From an uncultured Eubacteriales bacterium (GTDB taxonomy: Bacteria > Bacillota > Clostridia > Oscillospirales > Oscillospiraceae), in contig LT599017.1 in the NCBI GenBank assembly GCA_900079765.1, positions 1,490,278-1,554,277 of the forward strand: a DNA stretch of 64,000 nucleotides, read 5' to 3'. The position numbers and the translations under genes are program-made. The notes beneath the pieces are model-generated. The model saw only the letters and a list, made by a program, of their open reading frames with translations, did not search any database and had not been told where the DNA came from. Below, piece by piece: positions 53,501 through 62,291 of the stretch; position 1 is the stretch's first letter, and each line of letters opens with the position of its first letter.

Positions 53501-56500
53501 TGCGGCCGCCGCCGAGAGCCACCCCGGTTTGGAAGAAGCCCTTGCCCTCTCAGGTTTTCGGGAATGGCTGATTGAGGACATTTTAGACCGCACCTATCAG
53601 GATGTGCCCATAGGAAGCGATGGCGTCGAACTGCATGAGCGCGACGCCGACACCGCTGATTGGGTACAGCGCCCGCCGCTAGAAGAACAGATCCGTGAGG
53701 ATTTATCCCTGCGCGGCTTCGTCGTGTCGGATGAATTCATTGCAGTTGGGATTGAAACCTATTCTTCCGATTATGGTATGGGCGACCATGAGGCAATCGC
53801 AGAGTTTATTGAAAGCGAATACCTCAACGAGGAACCTATGCCGGATCAAGAGCCGGAGTCATATACCCCCAAAAAGGGCGACCGTTATGAGATACAAGGG
53901 CGGCTGTTTGTGGTGGATATGGTTGATACGGATTGGGAAACCGTCAGTCTGCGGGACACCACATTTCAGAGCAACACAGGATTTCCTATTTTCCGCTCCG
54001 AATCGCTTGATTTCATCCGTATGTACGACCCCCTCCAGCCGGAGCCTGAGCCGATTACACCAAGTCAAGCCAAAGAGCCGATCAGCGGCCTGAAGGAAAT
54101 CGTAATTGACCTTAGGCCGCGTGGTGATGAGCCACCAGTACATTCTCCTCGTTTCGCGCCCAAGCGCGTTTCCTATGTGGATGTCATATCCAGCAACCCG
54201 CCGAGGGTTGATATTGCTGATAAAACCCATGCCTACGGCATTTGGGACAGTGAATCCAACCATTATCTAAAAAACGATGACCAAAGCTATCTTGTATTCG
54301 ATACGCTTGATGAAGCGGATCAATATGCGGATACGCTAAACAAGGACACGATCACCCCCGCATGGGAAAAGCCCAAGCCCCGAAGCCGGACGCAGACCTT
54401 TGACCCTCACCCGGAAATCCCACAGGCTTCCCGCCACAACTTTATCATCACCGATGATGCCCTTGGCATCGGCGGCGAAAAAGCCAAATATCGCTACAAT
54501 GTCGAGGCAATAAAAACCCTCCAGGCCGTGGAGTCCGAGAACCGATTTGCCACCCCCGAGGAACAGGATATCCTCTCCCGCTATGTCGGTTGGGGCGGTC
54601 TTGCTGATGTGTTTGATGAAGAAAAATCCTCATGGGCAAATGAGCATCTTGAACTCAAGGCCCTGCTTTCCCCGGATGAATACGCCTCCGCGCGGGCTTC
54701 CACAGTTAACGCACACTATACAACGCCGGTGGTTATCAAGGCCATTTATCAGGCGGTAGAAAATATGGGCTTCAAAACCGGCAACATCCTGGAGCCGTCC
54801 TGCGGTATCGGCAACTTTTTCGGGCTTGTGCCGGAGAGTATGGAGGGCAGCAGGCTCTACGGTGTGGAGCTGGACAGTGTGACCGGCCGCATCGCACAGC
54901 AGCTTTATCAGAAGAACAGCATCGCCGTGCAAGGCTTTGAAAAAACCAATCTGCCCGACAGCTTCTTTGATTTGGCCGTTGGCAACGTACCGTTCGGACA
55001 ATACAAGGTGCTGGATAAACGCTATGATAAGCTGAAATTCAGCATCCACGACTACTTTTTTGCAAAGACGCTGGATAAGGTCAGGCCGGGCGGCGTTATC
55101 GCCTTTGTCACATCCAAATATACGATGGATAAACAGAACCCGGATATTCGCAAGTACATCGCGCAGCGCGCTGATCTTTTGGGCGCGATCCGGCTCCCCA
55201 ATAACGCATTTAAGGCAAACGCCGGAACAGAAGTCACCGCTGACATCATCTTTTTACAGAAGCGCGACAGGATGATCGACATTGAGCCCGACTGGGTACA
55301 CCTCGGCAAAACCGAGGATGGAATCCCTCTCAACAGCTATTTTCTGGAACATCCAGATATGCTGCTGGGAGAAATGACCACCCAAAGCACCGCCTATGGA
55401 CATGACACCACCTGCAAGCCCTTTGAGAACGCCGACCTGTCGGCATTACTCCACAATGCCATAGCCAACATCCATGCGGAAATCCCCGACTACGAGCGCG
55501 GAGAGGATGAGCCGGAGGAGGATAATTCCATCCCCGCCGACCCGTCCGTGCGTAATTTCAGCTACACCCTCGCGGACGGCAAAATCTACTACCGGCAGGA
55601 CAGCCGCATGGTTCCCGTGGAAATGCCGGTGACGGCGCAGAACCGCGTCAAGGGCCTTGTTGAGCTGCGCGAGTGTGTCCGCAGGCTGATTGAGTATCAG
55701 GCCGAGGACTACCCCGAAAGCGACATCCGCACAGAGCAGGCTAAGCTGAACAAATTATACGACGGCTTTACAAAGAAGTACGGCCTCATCAATTCGCGTG
55801 GCAACAGCATGGCCTTTGGACAGGACAGCGCCTACTGCCTCTTATGCTCCCTTGAAATCATTGATGAAAACGGTGAGCTGGAGCGCAAGGCCGATATGTT
55901 CCAGAAGCGCACCATCAAGCCGCATATCCCCATTACCCATGTTGATACGGCAAGCGAGGCGCTGGCCGTTTCCATGTCCGAAAAGGCGCGTGTCGATTTA
56001 GAGTACATGGCCGAATTGACCGGACAGAGCCGCGACACGCTGATAAAGGCGCTGGAGGGCGTTATCTTCCTGAATGTCGGCGCTGCCGATTCCCAGGATA
56101 AAGCCTATGTGACCGCCGACGAATACCTCTCCGGCAATGTCCGGGAAAAGCTGGTTCACGCAAAGGCGGCGCAGGCCGCCCTGGGCGACGGCGCCCTCGG
56201 TGTCAACGTCCGCGCCCTTGAAGCGGCCATCCCGCCCGACCTGACCGCTGCTGAAATCTCGGTGCGGTTGGGCGCGACATGGCTCCCGGAGGATGTCATA
56301 CAGAAGTTTATGTATGAGCTGCTGCAAACCTCCGGCTACGCCCGTGACCGTACCAAGGTGCATTACTCCGACCGTTTGGGCGAGTGGAGCATCACTGAAA
56401 AAAACGCCGACCGTTCCAATATCCACTCCTTCAACACCTATGGCACACAGCGTATCAACGCCTATAAAATCATTGAGGACAGCCTGAATCTGCGGGATGT

Positions 56501-59264
56501 GCGGGTCTTTGACAAGGTTTACGACCCTGACGGAACCGAAAAGCGTGTCCTGAACAAAAAGGAAACGGCGATAGCGCAGGCCAAGCAGGAAATCATCCGC
56601 GCCAAGTTTGAGGAATGGATATGGAAAGACCCCGCGCGGCGTGAACGCCTCTGCCGTATCTACAACGACCGCTTCAACAGCATCCGCCCCCGCGAATACG
56701 ACGGTAGCCATATCAAGTTTGTCGGCATGAATCCTGAAATCGTCCTTCGGAAGCATCAAATCGACGCCATCGCCCACATCCTCTACGGCGGGAATACTTT
56801 ATTGGCGCATGAGGTTGGCGCGGGCAAGACCTATGAAATGGTCGCCGCAGCGATGGAATCCAAGCGCCTGGGGCTGTGCAACAAGAGCCTGATCGTCGTG
56901 CCGAACCACATCACAGAGCAGTGGTCGGGCGAGTTTTTACAGCTCTATCCCTCCGCAAATATCCTTGTGGCGACCAAAAAGGACTTTGAAACCAAGAACC
57001 GCAAGAAGTTTTGCGCCCGCATTTCCACCGGCGATTACGACGCCGTGATTATCGGTCACAGCCAGTTTGAGAAAATCCCCATGTCGATGGAGCGCCAGCG
57101 GCACATGATTGATCGGCAGATTGATGACCTTGTGGACGCCATTGACGAAACCAAGCGCAACAAGGGCGAGCGTTACACCATCAAGCAGCTTGAGCAGATG
57201 AAGAAATCCCTTGAGGTTAAGCTGGCCAAGCTAAACGATCAATCGCGGAAGGACAATGTCGTTACCTTTGAGGAACTGGGCGTAGACCGCCTGTTTATTG
57301 ACGAAGCCCACTATTTCAAAAACCTTTTCCTGATTACAAAAATGAGGAATGTGGGCGGCATCGCACAGGTGGAAGCGCAAAAGTCCTCCGATCTGTTTAT
57401 GAAAACGCAGTATCTTGACGAGCTGACGGGCGGTCGTGGCACGGTGTTTGCCACCGGGACACCCATCAGCAACAGCATGGTGGAAATGTATACCATGCAG
57501 CGGTATTTGCAGTACAAAGCCCTTGTGCAGAACGGCTTGCAGCATTTTGACGCCTGGGCCTCCACCTTCGGGGAAACCGTGACGGCGATTGAGCTTGCAC
57601 CGGAGGGAACCGGCTACCGCGCCAAAACCCGTTTCGCCAAGTTTTATAACCTCCCGGAGCTTATGTCCATGTTTCGGATGGTAGCCGACATTCAGACCGC
57701 CGATACGCTCCATCTTCCCGTTCCCAAAGCCAATTTCCATACGGAGGTCATCAAGCCGAGCCAGTGGCAGCAGGATATGATTGCGGAGCTGGCGGAACGC
57801 GCGGAGCGGATACGAAACCGCGAGGTAAACCCCGCCACCGACAATATGCTCAAGGTAACAAACGATGGGCGCAAGCTGGCGCTTGATCAGCGGCTTATAA
57901 ACCCCCTGCTGCCCGACGACCCGGACGGCAAGGTTTCCGCCTGCGCCGCCAATGTGTTCCGCATTTGGGAGCAGCACCGCGAAAAACGACTGACTCAGCT
58001 TGTGTTCTGCGACCTCTCGACTCCCAAAGGTAAAAAATCACCGATTGAAATGAAAGAATCAGACGGCACATTTGTGATGGATGAGGCACAATTCTGGAAT
58101 GTCTATGAGGACTTGAAAGCCAAGTTGACTGCAAAAGGCATCCCTGAGCATGAAATCGCTTTTATTCACAATGCCGACACCGAGGCCAAGAAAAAAGAGC
58201 TGTTTGCCAAAGTCCGCAAAGGTCAAATCCGCGTCCTGATGGGCAGCACACAGAAGATGGGCGCTGGAACCAATGTGCAGGACAGATTGGGGGCGCTGCA
58301 CGATCTCGATTGTCCGTGGCGGCCCTCAGATTTGGCGCAGCGGCTTGGCAGAATCGTCCGGCAGGGCAACAAGAATGATGAGGTGGATATTTTCCGGTAT
58401 GTCACGGAGGGAACCTTCGACAGCTACCTTTATCAGCTTGTGGAAAACAAGCAGAAGTTTATCAGCCAGATTATGACCAGCAAGCTGCCCGTCCGCTCCG
58501 CTGAGGATGTGGACGAAACCGCCCTGTCCTACGCTGAAATCAAAGCGCTGGCTACCGGCAACCCGCTCATTATCGAAAAATGCCAGCTTGAGATGGATGT
58601 GAACAAGCTGAAAATCCTCCACGCCAGCCACCTCAGCCAGAAGTATGCGCTGGAGGACAAAATCCTAAAGGAGTACCCGCAGGAAATAAAGCGGCAAACC
58701 GAGCGAATTACAGGGTACAAAACCGACGCCGAAACCGCAGCGAAGCACCCCGCCGACAAAGACCACTTCCCGCCGATGAAGATTGGCGGGATTTCTTATG
58801 CCGAAAAAGCCGAGGCGGGCAAGGCGATCATAGAATCCTGCAAAGCCATGACCTCCCCCGACCCCGTTGCCCTGGGCGAATATCGCGGTTTTCAGATGAT
58901 TTTATCCTTTGACAGTTTTGCAAAGGAGTACCGCGTCACCCTGTCCGGAGCGCTCTCCCACACGGTTGCCCTGGGTTCGGACATTCACGGCAATATCACC
59001 CGTCTGGACAATGCTCTGGAGCGGTTTGCGGAATCCCTGCAAAGCTGCGAAGCAAGGCTGGAGGAATCCAAAACTCAGCTTGAAACGGCCAAGGGCGAGG
59101 TTGACCGTCCATTCCCGCAGGAACAGGAATATGCCGACAAGTCCGCGCGGCTGAAAGCGCTCAACATTCTGCTGAACATGGACGAGAAAAACAATGAAAT
59201 TCTCGACACCGAGCCGGACGAGAGCGACATGGAGCCGGTCAAGACACAGGCGTGGGCAAGGTAA
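50511..59264 (+). CDS. Giant ICE SNF2-type helicase with methyltransferase-like domain
   Basis: A 2917-aa protein starting at ATG 50511 (RBS GAGGAGGTG). The N-terminus (1-115, YQLITDLYESTIQAVTNTPV, then FDEQILIYAQRPDA) is an LtrC/ArdC-like DNA-binding region. A disordered Gly/Arg/Asp-rich linker (about 281-400) overlaps a second gene in another frame. Two copies of a domain with EYxxGGxG (about 450-770) and further small domains follow. An N6-adenine-methyltransferase-like domain has EPSCGIGNFFG (about 1428) but NVPF instead of NPPY/F (about 1489). The SNF2 helicase core has AHEVGAGKT (about 2099), FIDEAH (about 2261), ATGTPISNS and LAQRLGRIVRQG (about 2607), with a coiled-coil tail. Such proteins are ICE hallmarks, thought to protect or process transferred DNA. 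Confidence 0.93.
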   Translation: MASKYQLITDLYESTIQAVTNTPVAWTAFLRSACRNYKCRFDEQILIYAQRPDATAVLEIEKWNEQFGRWVNRGATGIAVFDDEHDGRYRLKHYFDISDTHESRFARRVPLWQMEPRFESEVIESLENSFGELEDKATLADALISAARNAVDDNLSDYLNELMYCREDSFLEELDELNIEVEYRTALQNSVAYMLLTRCGIDTEDYLEPQDFRYAADFNTRSTVNALGLATSDIAELCLLEIAATVRNLRIQERDVNRTFAKPEAPAYSIPIKQNDERSADNGTDLSDGGRLPRTESDRAGGIPRNPWQIRIAPQEVSEAAPPRSVPESPDGGDAERTPDGDRADGHGPDGAAHRADGGGAGRDGEAESREPNAMDGADEQHPALGRGIDSQRPDLQLKPLPTVSDQLTIFGEAEEPAKAESSAFSISQQIIDEVLTSGGNELNSPLRIVSYFKKDYPTAENADFLRQEYERGGKGFIFGGNHVSVWFDESGIRIATGNTILTPVATLVTYEQAAKRIRELLDMGRYMPQSELDKADSLEIKTLAEQLWYLEHDLMDGMAIPGMDKEIFKGGFPDSTTRIAEFIAQPGHQIAIIDGLKFLAAYEQDNSVLRFRFSVRHLRHALTGLVDLQREPLLFTADETASTARAAFITQDEVDQVLMRGGNISHGKFRIYSYFLQGHTAKEKADFLKKEYGIGGNSRLGFDEWHDSKGIAYSRENNHMPYDKVILTWPRVVRRIDELIAEGRYMSQRELDHIPEYEKEELAREVVSFYPYQPEDLPRPFPNAVSDYGERVKIVRPQLDQPERVAKILSQMADILDNTADFDRNYTFMQEAFSHLTSWQNGTFSLFTPVEPTEQAQAAASAQPVAPATSPIDEAGEYDLQLGATVYLGIEEYEINAFDDARVELRDAAMPLFTRELPRDEFDRRLRENRLNDGLIKAKPDPVAPSAAADTPRVLYKKYLTELVEEIARSEIYPFLRDPDTEPDEAEDAIGAFVDAAAAAESHPGLEEALALSGFREWLIEDILDRTYQDVPIGSDGVELHERDADTADWVQRPPLEEQIREDLSLRGFVVSDEFIAVGIETYSSDYGMGDHEAIAEFIESEYLNEEPMPDQEPESYTPKKGDRYEIQGRLFVVDMVDTDWETVSLRDTTFQSNTGFPIFRSESLDFIRMYDPLQPEPEPITPSQAKEPISGLKEIVIDLRPRGDEPPVHSPRFAPKRVSYVDVISSNPPRVDIADKTHAYGIWDSESNHYLKNDDQSYLVFDTLDEADQYADTLNKDTITPAWEKPKPRSRTQTFDPHPEIPQASRHNFIITDDALGIGGEKAKYRYNVEAIKTLQAVESENRFATPEEQDILSRYVGWGGLADVFDEEKSSWANEHLELKALLSPDEYASARASTVNAHYTTPVVIKAIYQAVENMGFKTGNILEPSCGIGNFFGLVPESMEGSRLYGVELDSVTGRIAQQLYQKNSIAVQGFEKTNLPDSFFDLAVGNVPFGQYKVLDKRYDKLKFSIHDYFFAKTLDKVRPGGVIAFVTSKYTMDKQNPDIRKYIAQRADLLGAIRLPNNAFKANAGTEVTADIIFLQKRDRMIDIEPDWVHLGKTEDGIPLNSYFLEHPDMLLGEMTTQSTAYGHDTTCKPFENADLSALLHNAIANIHAEIPDYERGEDEPEEDNSIPADPSVRNFSYTLADGKIYYRQDSRMVPVEMPVTAQNRVKGLVELRECVRRLIEYQAEDYPESDIRTEQAKLNKLYDGFTKKYGLINSRGNSMAFGQDSAYCLLCSLEIIDENGELERKADMFQKRTIKPHIPITHVDTASEALAVSMSEKARVDLEYMAELTGQSRDTLIKALEGVIFLNVGAADSQDKAYVTADEYLSGNVREKLVHAKAAQAALGDGALGVNVRALEAAIPPDLTAAEISVRLGATWLPEDVIQKFMYELLQTSGYARDRTKVHYSDRLGEWSITEKNADRSNIHSFNTYGTQRINAYKIIEDSLNLRDVRVFDKVYDPDGTEKRVLNKKETAIAQAKQEIIRAKFEEWIWKDPARRERLCRIYNDRFNSIRPREYDGSHIKFVGMNPEIVLRKHQIDAIAHILYGGNTLLAHEVGAGKTYEMVAAAMESKRLGLCNKSLIVVPNHITEQWSGEFLQLYPSANILVATKKDFETKNRKKFCARISTGDYDAVIIGHSQFEKIPMSMERQRHMIDRQIDDLVDAIDETKRNKGERYTIKQLEQMKKSLEVKLAKLNDQSRKDNVVTFEELGVDRLFIDEAHYFKNLFLITKMRNVGGIAQVEAQKSSDLFMKTQYLDELTGGRGTVFATGTPISNSMVEMYTMQRYLQYKALVQNGLQHFDAWASTFGETVTAIELAPEGTGYRAKTRFAKFYNLPELMSMFRMVADIQTADTLHLPVPKANFHTEVIKPSQWQQDMIAELAERAERIRNREVNPATDNMLKVTNDGRKLALDQRLINPLLPDDPDGKVSACAANVFRIWEQHREKRLTQLVFCDLSTPKGKKSPIEMKESDGTFVMDEAQFWNVYEDLKAKLTAKGIPEHEIAFIHNADTEAKKKELFAKVRKGQIRVLMGSTQKMGAGTNVQDRLGALHDLDCPWRPSDLAQRLGRIVRQGNKNDEVDIFRYVTEGTFDSYLYQLVENKQKFISQIMTSKLPVRSAEDVDETALSYAEIKALATGNPLIIEKCQLEMDVNKLKILHASHLSQKYALEDKILKEYPQEIKRQTERITGYKTDAETAAKHPADKDHFPPMKIGGISYAEKAEAGKAIIESCKAMTSPDPVALGEYRGFQMILSFDSFAKEYRVTLSGALSHTVALGSDIHGNITRLDNALERFAESLQSCEARLEESKTQLETAKGEVDRPFPQEQEYADKSARLKALNILLNMDEKNNEILDTEPDESDMEPVKTQAWAR
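51355..51705 (+). CDS. TnpV-like protein nested inside the helicase gene
   Basis: A complete 116-aa TnpV-type gene lies in a second forward frame within 50511-59264. It has its own RBS (AAAGGAG, 51340-51346, 8 nt spacing), ATG 51355 and TAA 51703-51705. The sequence (MELTYRMEGDYRVPNLTVPE, ILGKYALLRKKYLKQHRRVL, YLNLLTAGTLNAHL, WMGLMNNIRHSAEESILSDL) is the characteristic TnpV family pattern known from Tn4451/Tn5397-like elements. The helicase frame stays open across it and reads as low-complexity linker, so the same DNA codes for both. Confidence 0.85.
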   Translation: MELTYRMEGDYRVPNLTVPEESPAILGKYALLRKKYLKQHRRVLYLNLLTAGTLNAHLTEIEQTATGRMEQLTAQMAAAQGVTEKLKAENQMQWMGLMNNIRHSAEESILSDLIYN

Positions 59265-59377
59265 GCCCCACAACTGAAATCACTCTCATCGGGCGGCGTT
59301 GGAATCATCCAGCGCCGTTTTACATAGCCGTCCGGCTTCAAAACCGGGTGGCTCTATCTATTGAATGGAGGGATACA

Positions 59378-60304
59378 ATGCACCATTACAACAACATACC
59401 CGCCCAACTCCGGCAGCGCCCGAATTGGGTGGCGTGGGGCATCCGCGATGCACCCCTGAAAGCACCGTTTTACCCGGCAAGCCTACTTTCGGGTAGACCG
59501 ACCCCCGCAAAGGCGGGCGTCCGGGAAACATGGGGCAGCTATGAAACCGCCGTCGAGTGCGTCCGGCGCGGGCGGGCGCGTGGAGTCGGCTACGAGTTTG
59601 ACGGTGACGGCGTTTACGGCGTCGATTTGGATCATGTGATCGACGAGGCCGGGACGCTGACGCCCCAGGCGCAGGAGATTTTGGGTAAACTGGACTCCTA
59701 CGCCGAGATCAGCCCAAGCGGAACGGGCCTGCACATCTTCGTGCTTGCCCCAGGCGCAGACATCACACGCCACCGAAAAAAGAATTACTTTTTGGAGATT
59801 TACAGCACAGGGCGGTACTTTACCGTCACGGGCAGAGTCATGGGCGGCATCAAGCCCATTGCGACCCGCACAGCCGAATTGCAGGCCATCCACGATAAAT
59901 TCCTGCTGCCCGACCCGGATCAAAAGGTTATCCGGCTCGCCACTGCCGACCTTGTTCCGAGCGCGGCGCAGGATCGGTTCCTGCATACCGGGCTGGAGCG
60001 CGACAAGGTTTTTCGGGCGCTGTGGAACGGTGAGCGGCGTCACGGCAACGAAAGTGCCGATGATATTGCACTGATGAACAAGCTGGCCTATTGGTGCAAC
60101 GCCGACCCCGACGCCATGATCCGAACATTCCTGTCCAGCCCCTATCATACGCAGAAAGACGAGGCACACAAGCGCAAATGCCAGCGTTCCGACTATCTGC
60201 CCAATACGGCCAAAAACGCCTGCGCCACCGTATATTCAACGGCAGCAGCCGATTATGAGCGATGGCAGCAGAGCCGCAGGCAGAAAAGGAGTTATGCGAG
60301 ATAA
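59378..60304 (+). CDS. Primase-polymerase-like (AEP) protein
   Basis: A 308-aa protein starting at ATG 59378 (RBS TGGAGGGA). Motifs of the archaeo-eukaryotic primase-like fold: YGVDLDH (catalytic acidic pair, about 82-87), EISPSGTGLHIFV (S-G-x-H motif, about 111-121) and NYFLEIYSTGRYFTVTG. The C-terminal part (DDIALMNKLAYWCNADPDAM, then KRSDYLP-like) matches the phage/ICE primase C-terminal helical module. It likely primes second-strand synthesis of the transferred or excised ICE (inference). Confidence 0.8.
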   Translation: MHHYNNIPAQLRQRPNWVAWGIRDAPLKAPFYPASLLSGRPTPAKAGVRETWGSYETAVECVRRGRARGVGYEFDGDGVYGVDLDHVIDEAGTLTPQAQEILGKLDSYAEISPSGTGLHIFVLAPGADITRHRKKNYFLEIYSTGRYFTVTGRVMGGIKPIATRTAELQAIHDKFLLPDPDQKVIRLATADLVPSAAQDRFLHTGLERDKVFRALWNGERRHGNESADDIALMNKLAYWCNADPDAMIRTFLSSPYHTQKDEAHKRKCQRSDYLPNTAKNACATVYSTAAADYERWQQSRRQKRSYAR

Positions 60305-60396
60305 AAGAATATCAGGTTCAGATCAAAGCCGCTCATTTCAAGGGCGTGACATTCACCGTCACCCCGCCTCAAAAGGAACGCGGGATGGAACGATGA
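60301..60396 (+). CDS. Possible 31-aa ORF with ATA start
   Basis: Frame (M)KEYQVQIKAAHFKGVTFTV ... PPQKERGMER stop shows better third-position base use than the overlapping ATG-started frame (60294-60479). AAAAGGAG (60284-60291) is 9 nt from ATA 60301. It overlaps the 3' end of the primase-like gene. Small and unproven. Confidence 0.3.
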   Translation: MKEYQVQIKAAHFKGVTFTVTPPQKERGMER

Positions 60397-60460
60397 GTCG
60401 CCCGACAGCCCCGGCAGCGGAAAGCACGACCTTCAGCAATACACTCTATCAGCAAGCAAC

Positions 60461-60515
60461 GTCAAATGCTGGCATTTGACACTTGTTAGGTGGCTGCGCC
60501 CCCTAAAACCCCTAC
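60461..60515 (+). other. Putative oriT
   Basis: A perfect 8-bp inverted repeat GTCAAATG/CATTTGAC (loop CTGG, 60461-60480) is followed by TTAGGTGGCTGCGCCCCCTA, a sequence resembling nic regions next to MobC/relaxase genes in clostridial mobilisable elements. It lies 20-75 nt upstream of mobC, the expected place. Confidence 0.55.
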
Positions 60516-60534
60516 GGAAAGGAGGAAGTACGCT

Positions 60535-60876
60535 ATGCTAAATCGTAATATCAAAATCACATTTCGGCTTAACATTTCGGAAAATGAAAAGTTCAAGGCG
60601 CACGTCAAAAAATCCGGGCTTAATCAAGAAGCGTATCTGCGCCACCTCATAAACGGCCTCATCCCCACCGACGCGCCGCCGCCCGACTATTTTACCATGA
60701 TGAAGGAGCTGCGCTATATCGGTACGAACCTCAATCAGATTGCGCAGAAAGCCCACATTCTGAACGTACTGGATGTAAAGCGGTACGATGAGAACGCCGC
60801 CCAACTGAAAAAGGCTGTCGTGGATATTACCAATGCCGTCATGCTGCCCCGCAAAATTGAAAGGAAAATCGAATAA
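60535..60876 (+). CDS. mobC: MobC-like relaxosome protein
   Basis: A 113-aa protein starting at ATG 60535 (RBS AAAGGAGGA). A ribbon-helix-helix N-terminal half (NIKITFRLNISENEKFKAHV) is followed by the MobC signature LRYIGTNLNQIAQKAH. It binds oriT and assists relaxase nicking. Its stop overlaps the relaxase start (TAATG). Confidence 0.9.
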   Translation: MLNRNIKITFRLNISENEKFKAHVKKSGLNQEAYLRHLINGLIPTDAPPPDYFTMMKELRYIGTNLNQIAQKAHILNVLDVKRYDENAAQLKKAVVDITNAVMLPRKIERKIE

Positions 60877-62291
60877 TGGCCACCACTTCCATATGGGCGG
60901 TCAAGGGCTGGCTTGGGCAGGTGGTCATTTACGCCGAGAACCCTGAAAAGACAGCGAACCCCGCCTGTTACGAAAAAGAGGGCATGACGGCGGCGCAGGC
61001 GCAGGGGCTATCGGATGTCATCGACTATGCCGCGCAGAGCCGCAAAACAGGGCTGACCGATGAACACGCTGAAATCATGCGGCATTTTGTCACCGGGATA
61101 AACTGCCAGCCGGAAACCGCCCGCGATGAGATGATGGCGACCAAGAAGCATTACGGTAAGGACGAGGGCGTTGTCGCCTACCACGGCTACCAATCCTTTG
61201 CCCCCGGCGAGGCCACCCCCGAAATGGCTCACCAAATCGGCGTCAGGCTGGCGCAGCGGCTTTGGGGCGACGGGTATCAGGTCATTGTCGCCACCCATTT
61301 GGACAAAGCCAATCATCTGCACAATCATTTTGTGCTGAACAATGTTTCTATGGTGGATGGCCGGAAGTATTACCGTTCCAATCAGGACTATCACAATATG
61401 CAAAAGGAATCCGATTCCCTGTGCCGGGAATACGGACTGTCCGTCATAGAGAATCCGGGGCGCGGCAAATCCAAGCACTACGGCGAGTGGAAAGCCGAGC
61501 AGGACGGGCGGCAGACCTGGCGGGGCATGGTGAAATCCGATGTGGACGCTGCCATCCGGGGTTCTATGACCGAGCGGCAGTTTTGGGACAATCTTTGCAA
61601 GCAGGGCTATGAAATCAAGCAGGGCAAGGATATTTCCCTCCGGCCTCCCGGCAAAGAGCGTTTTGTCCGGCTGTGCCGCAACTTTGGCGACGATTATGCC
61701 ATTGAGGGTATCCGCAGGCGCATACTGGCACAGGCCCGCCCGGAACGGCGCGCCATATCTCCCAACCCGCCGCCGAAAAAGGTGCGTTTCAAAGGCGCTC
61801 TCCATAAGACAAGACGCATGACAGGGCTTCGCGCCCTGTATTTTTATTACCTCTATCGCATGGGCGTTCTGCCGAAAACACGGGAACCAAACCCGAAACG
61901 GGTGTACTTCCTGTTCCGCGAGGACATTCGCTTTATGCAAAACATCGCGCGGGAAACACGGCTACTGGTGAACTACCGTATTGATACCGCCGAGCAGCTT
62001 ACCGCCCACAAGGAGGGGCTGGCCACCCAATTCACAACGCTCTGTATCCAGCGGAAGCGCCTGCGCTATCAGGCGCGGTCTATTCAGGATGAGGAAAAAC
62101 TGGCGGCGGTCAAATCCGAGATCGCCGCGCTTTCCATGAAAATCGGTGAATTACGCCGGGAGGTGAAATTATGTGAGGACATAGAAATGCGCTCTGCTGC
62201 CATGCGGGACAAAATCCGCAGGGCGCAGGAGGATGAAAAAACACAGGGAAAGGAGCTGAAAAAGCATGAACCACTCAGGGGACGCCGCTGA
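60876..62291 (+). CDS. Relaxase (MobA/VirD2-type)
   Basis: A 471-aa relaxase/mobilisation nuclease. The three-His motif is ATHLDKANHLHNHFVLN (about 138-154). Upstream, GINCQPETARDEMMATK and the KDEGVVAYHGYQSFAPGEAT region match the relaxase fold; the nucleophile Tyr is probably Y17 or Y30-31 region (IYAENPEK, ACYEKEG), not certain. A long basic/coiled C-terminal part follows. It nicks oriT and leads the DNA into the recipient. Confidence 0.92.
   Translation: MATTSIWAVKGWLGQVVIYAENPEKTANPACYEKEGMTAAQAQGLSDVIDYAAQSRKTGLTDEHAEIMRHFVTGINCQPETARDEMMATKKHYGKDEGVVAYHGYQSFAPGEATPEMAHQIGVRLAQRLWGDGYQVIVATHLDKANHLHNHFVLNNVSMVDGRKYYRSNQDYHNMQKESDSLCREYGLSVIENPGRGKSKHYGEWKAEQDGRQTWRGMVKSDVDAAIRGSMTERQFWDNLCKQGYEIKQGKDISLRPPGKERFVRLCRNFGDDYAIEGIRRRILAQARPERRAISPNPPPKKVRFKGALHKTRRMTGLRALYFYYLYRMGVLPKTREPNPKRVYFLFREDIRFMQNIARETRLLVNYRIDTAEQLTAHKEGLATQFTTLCIQRKRLRYQARSIQDEEKLAAVKSEIAALSMKIGELRREVKLCEDIEMRSAAMRDKIRRAQEDEKTQGKELKKHEPLRGRR

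Noticed and set aside
60294-60479. ATG-started 61-codon ORF
   Set aside because: ATG is only 2 nt from the SD and codon use is poor; the overlapping frame at 60301 looks more coding.
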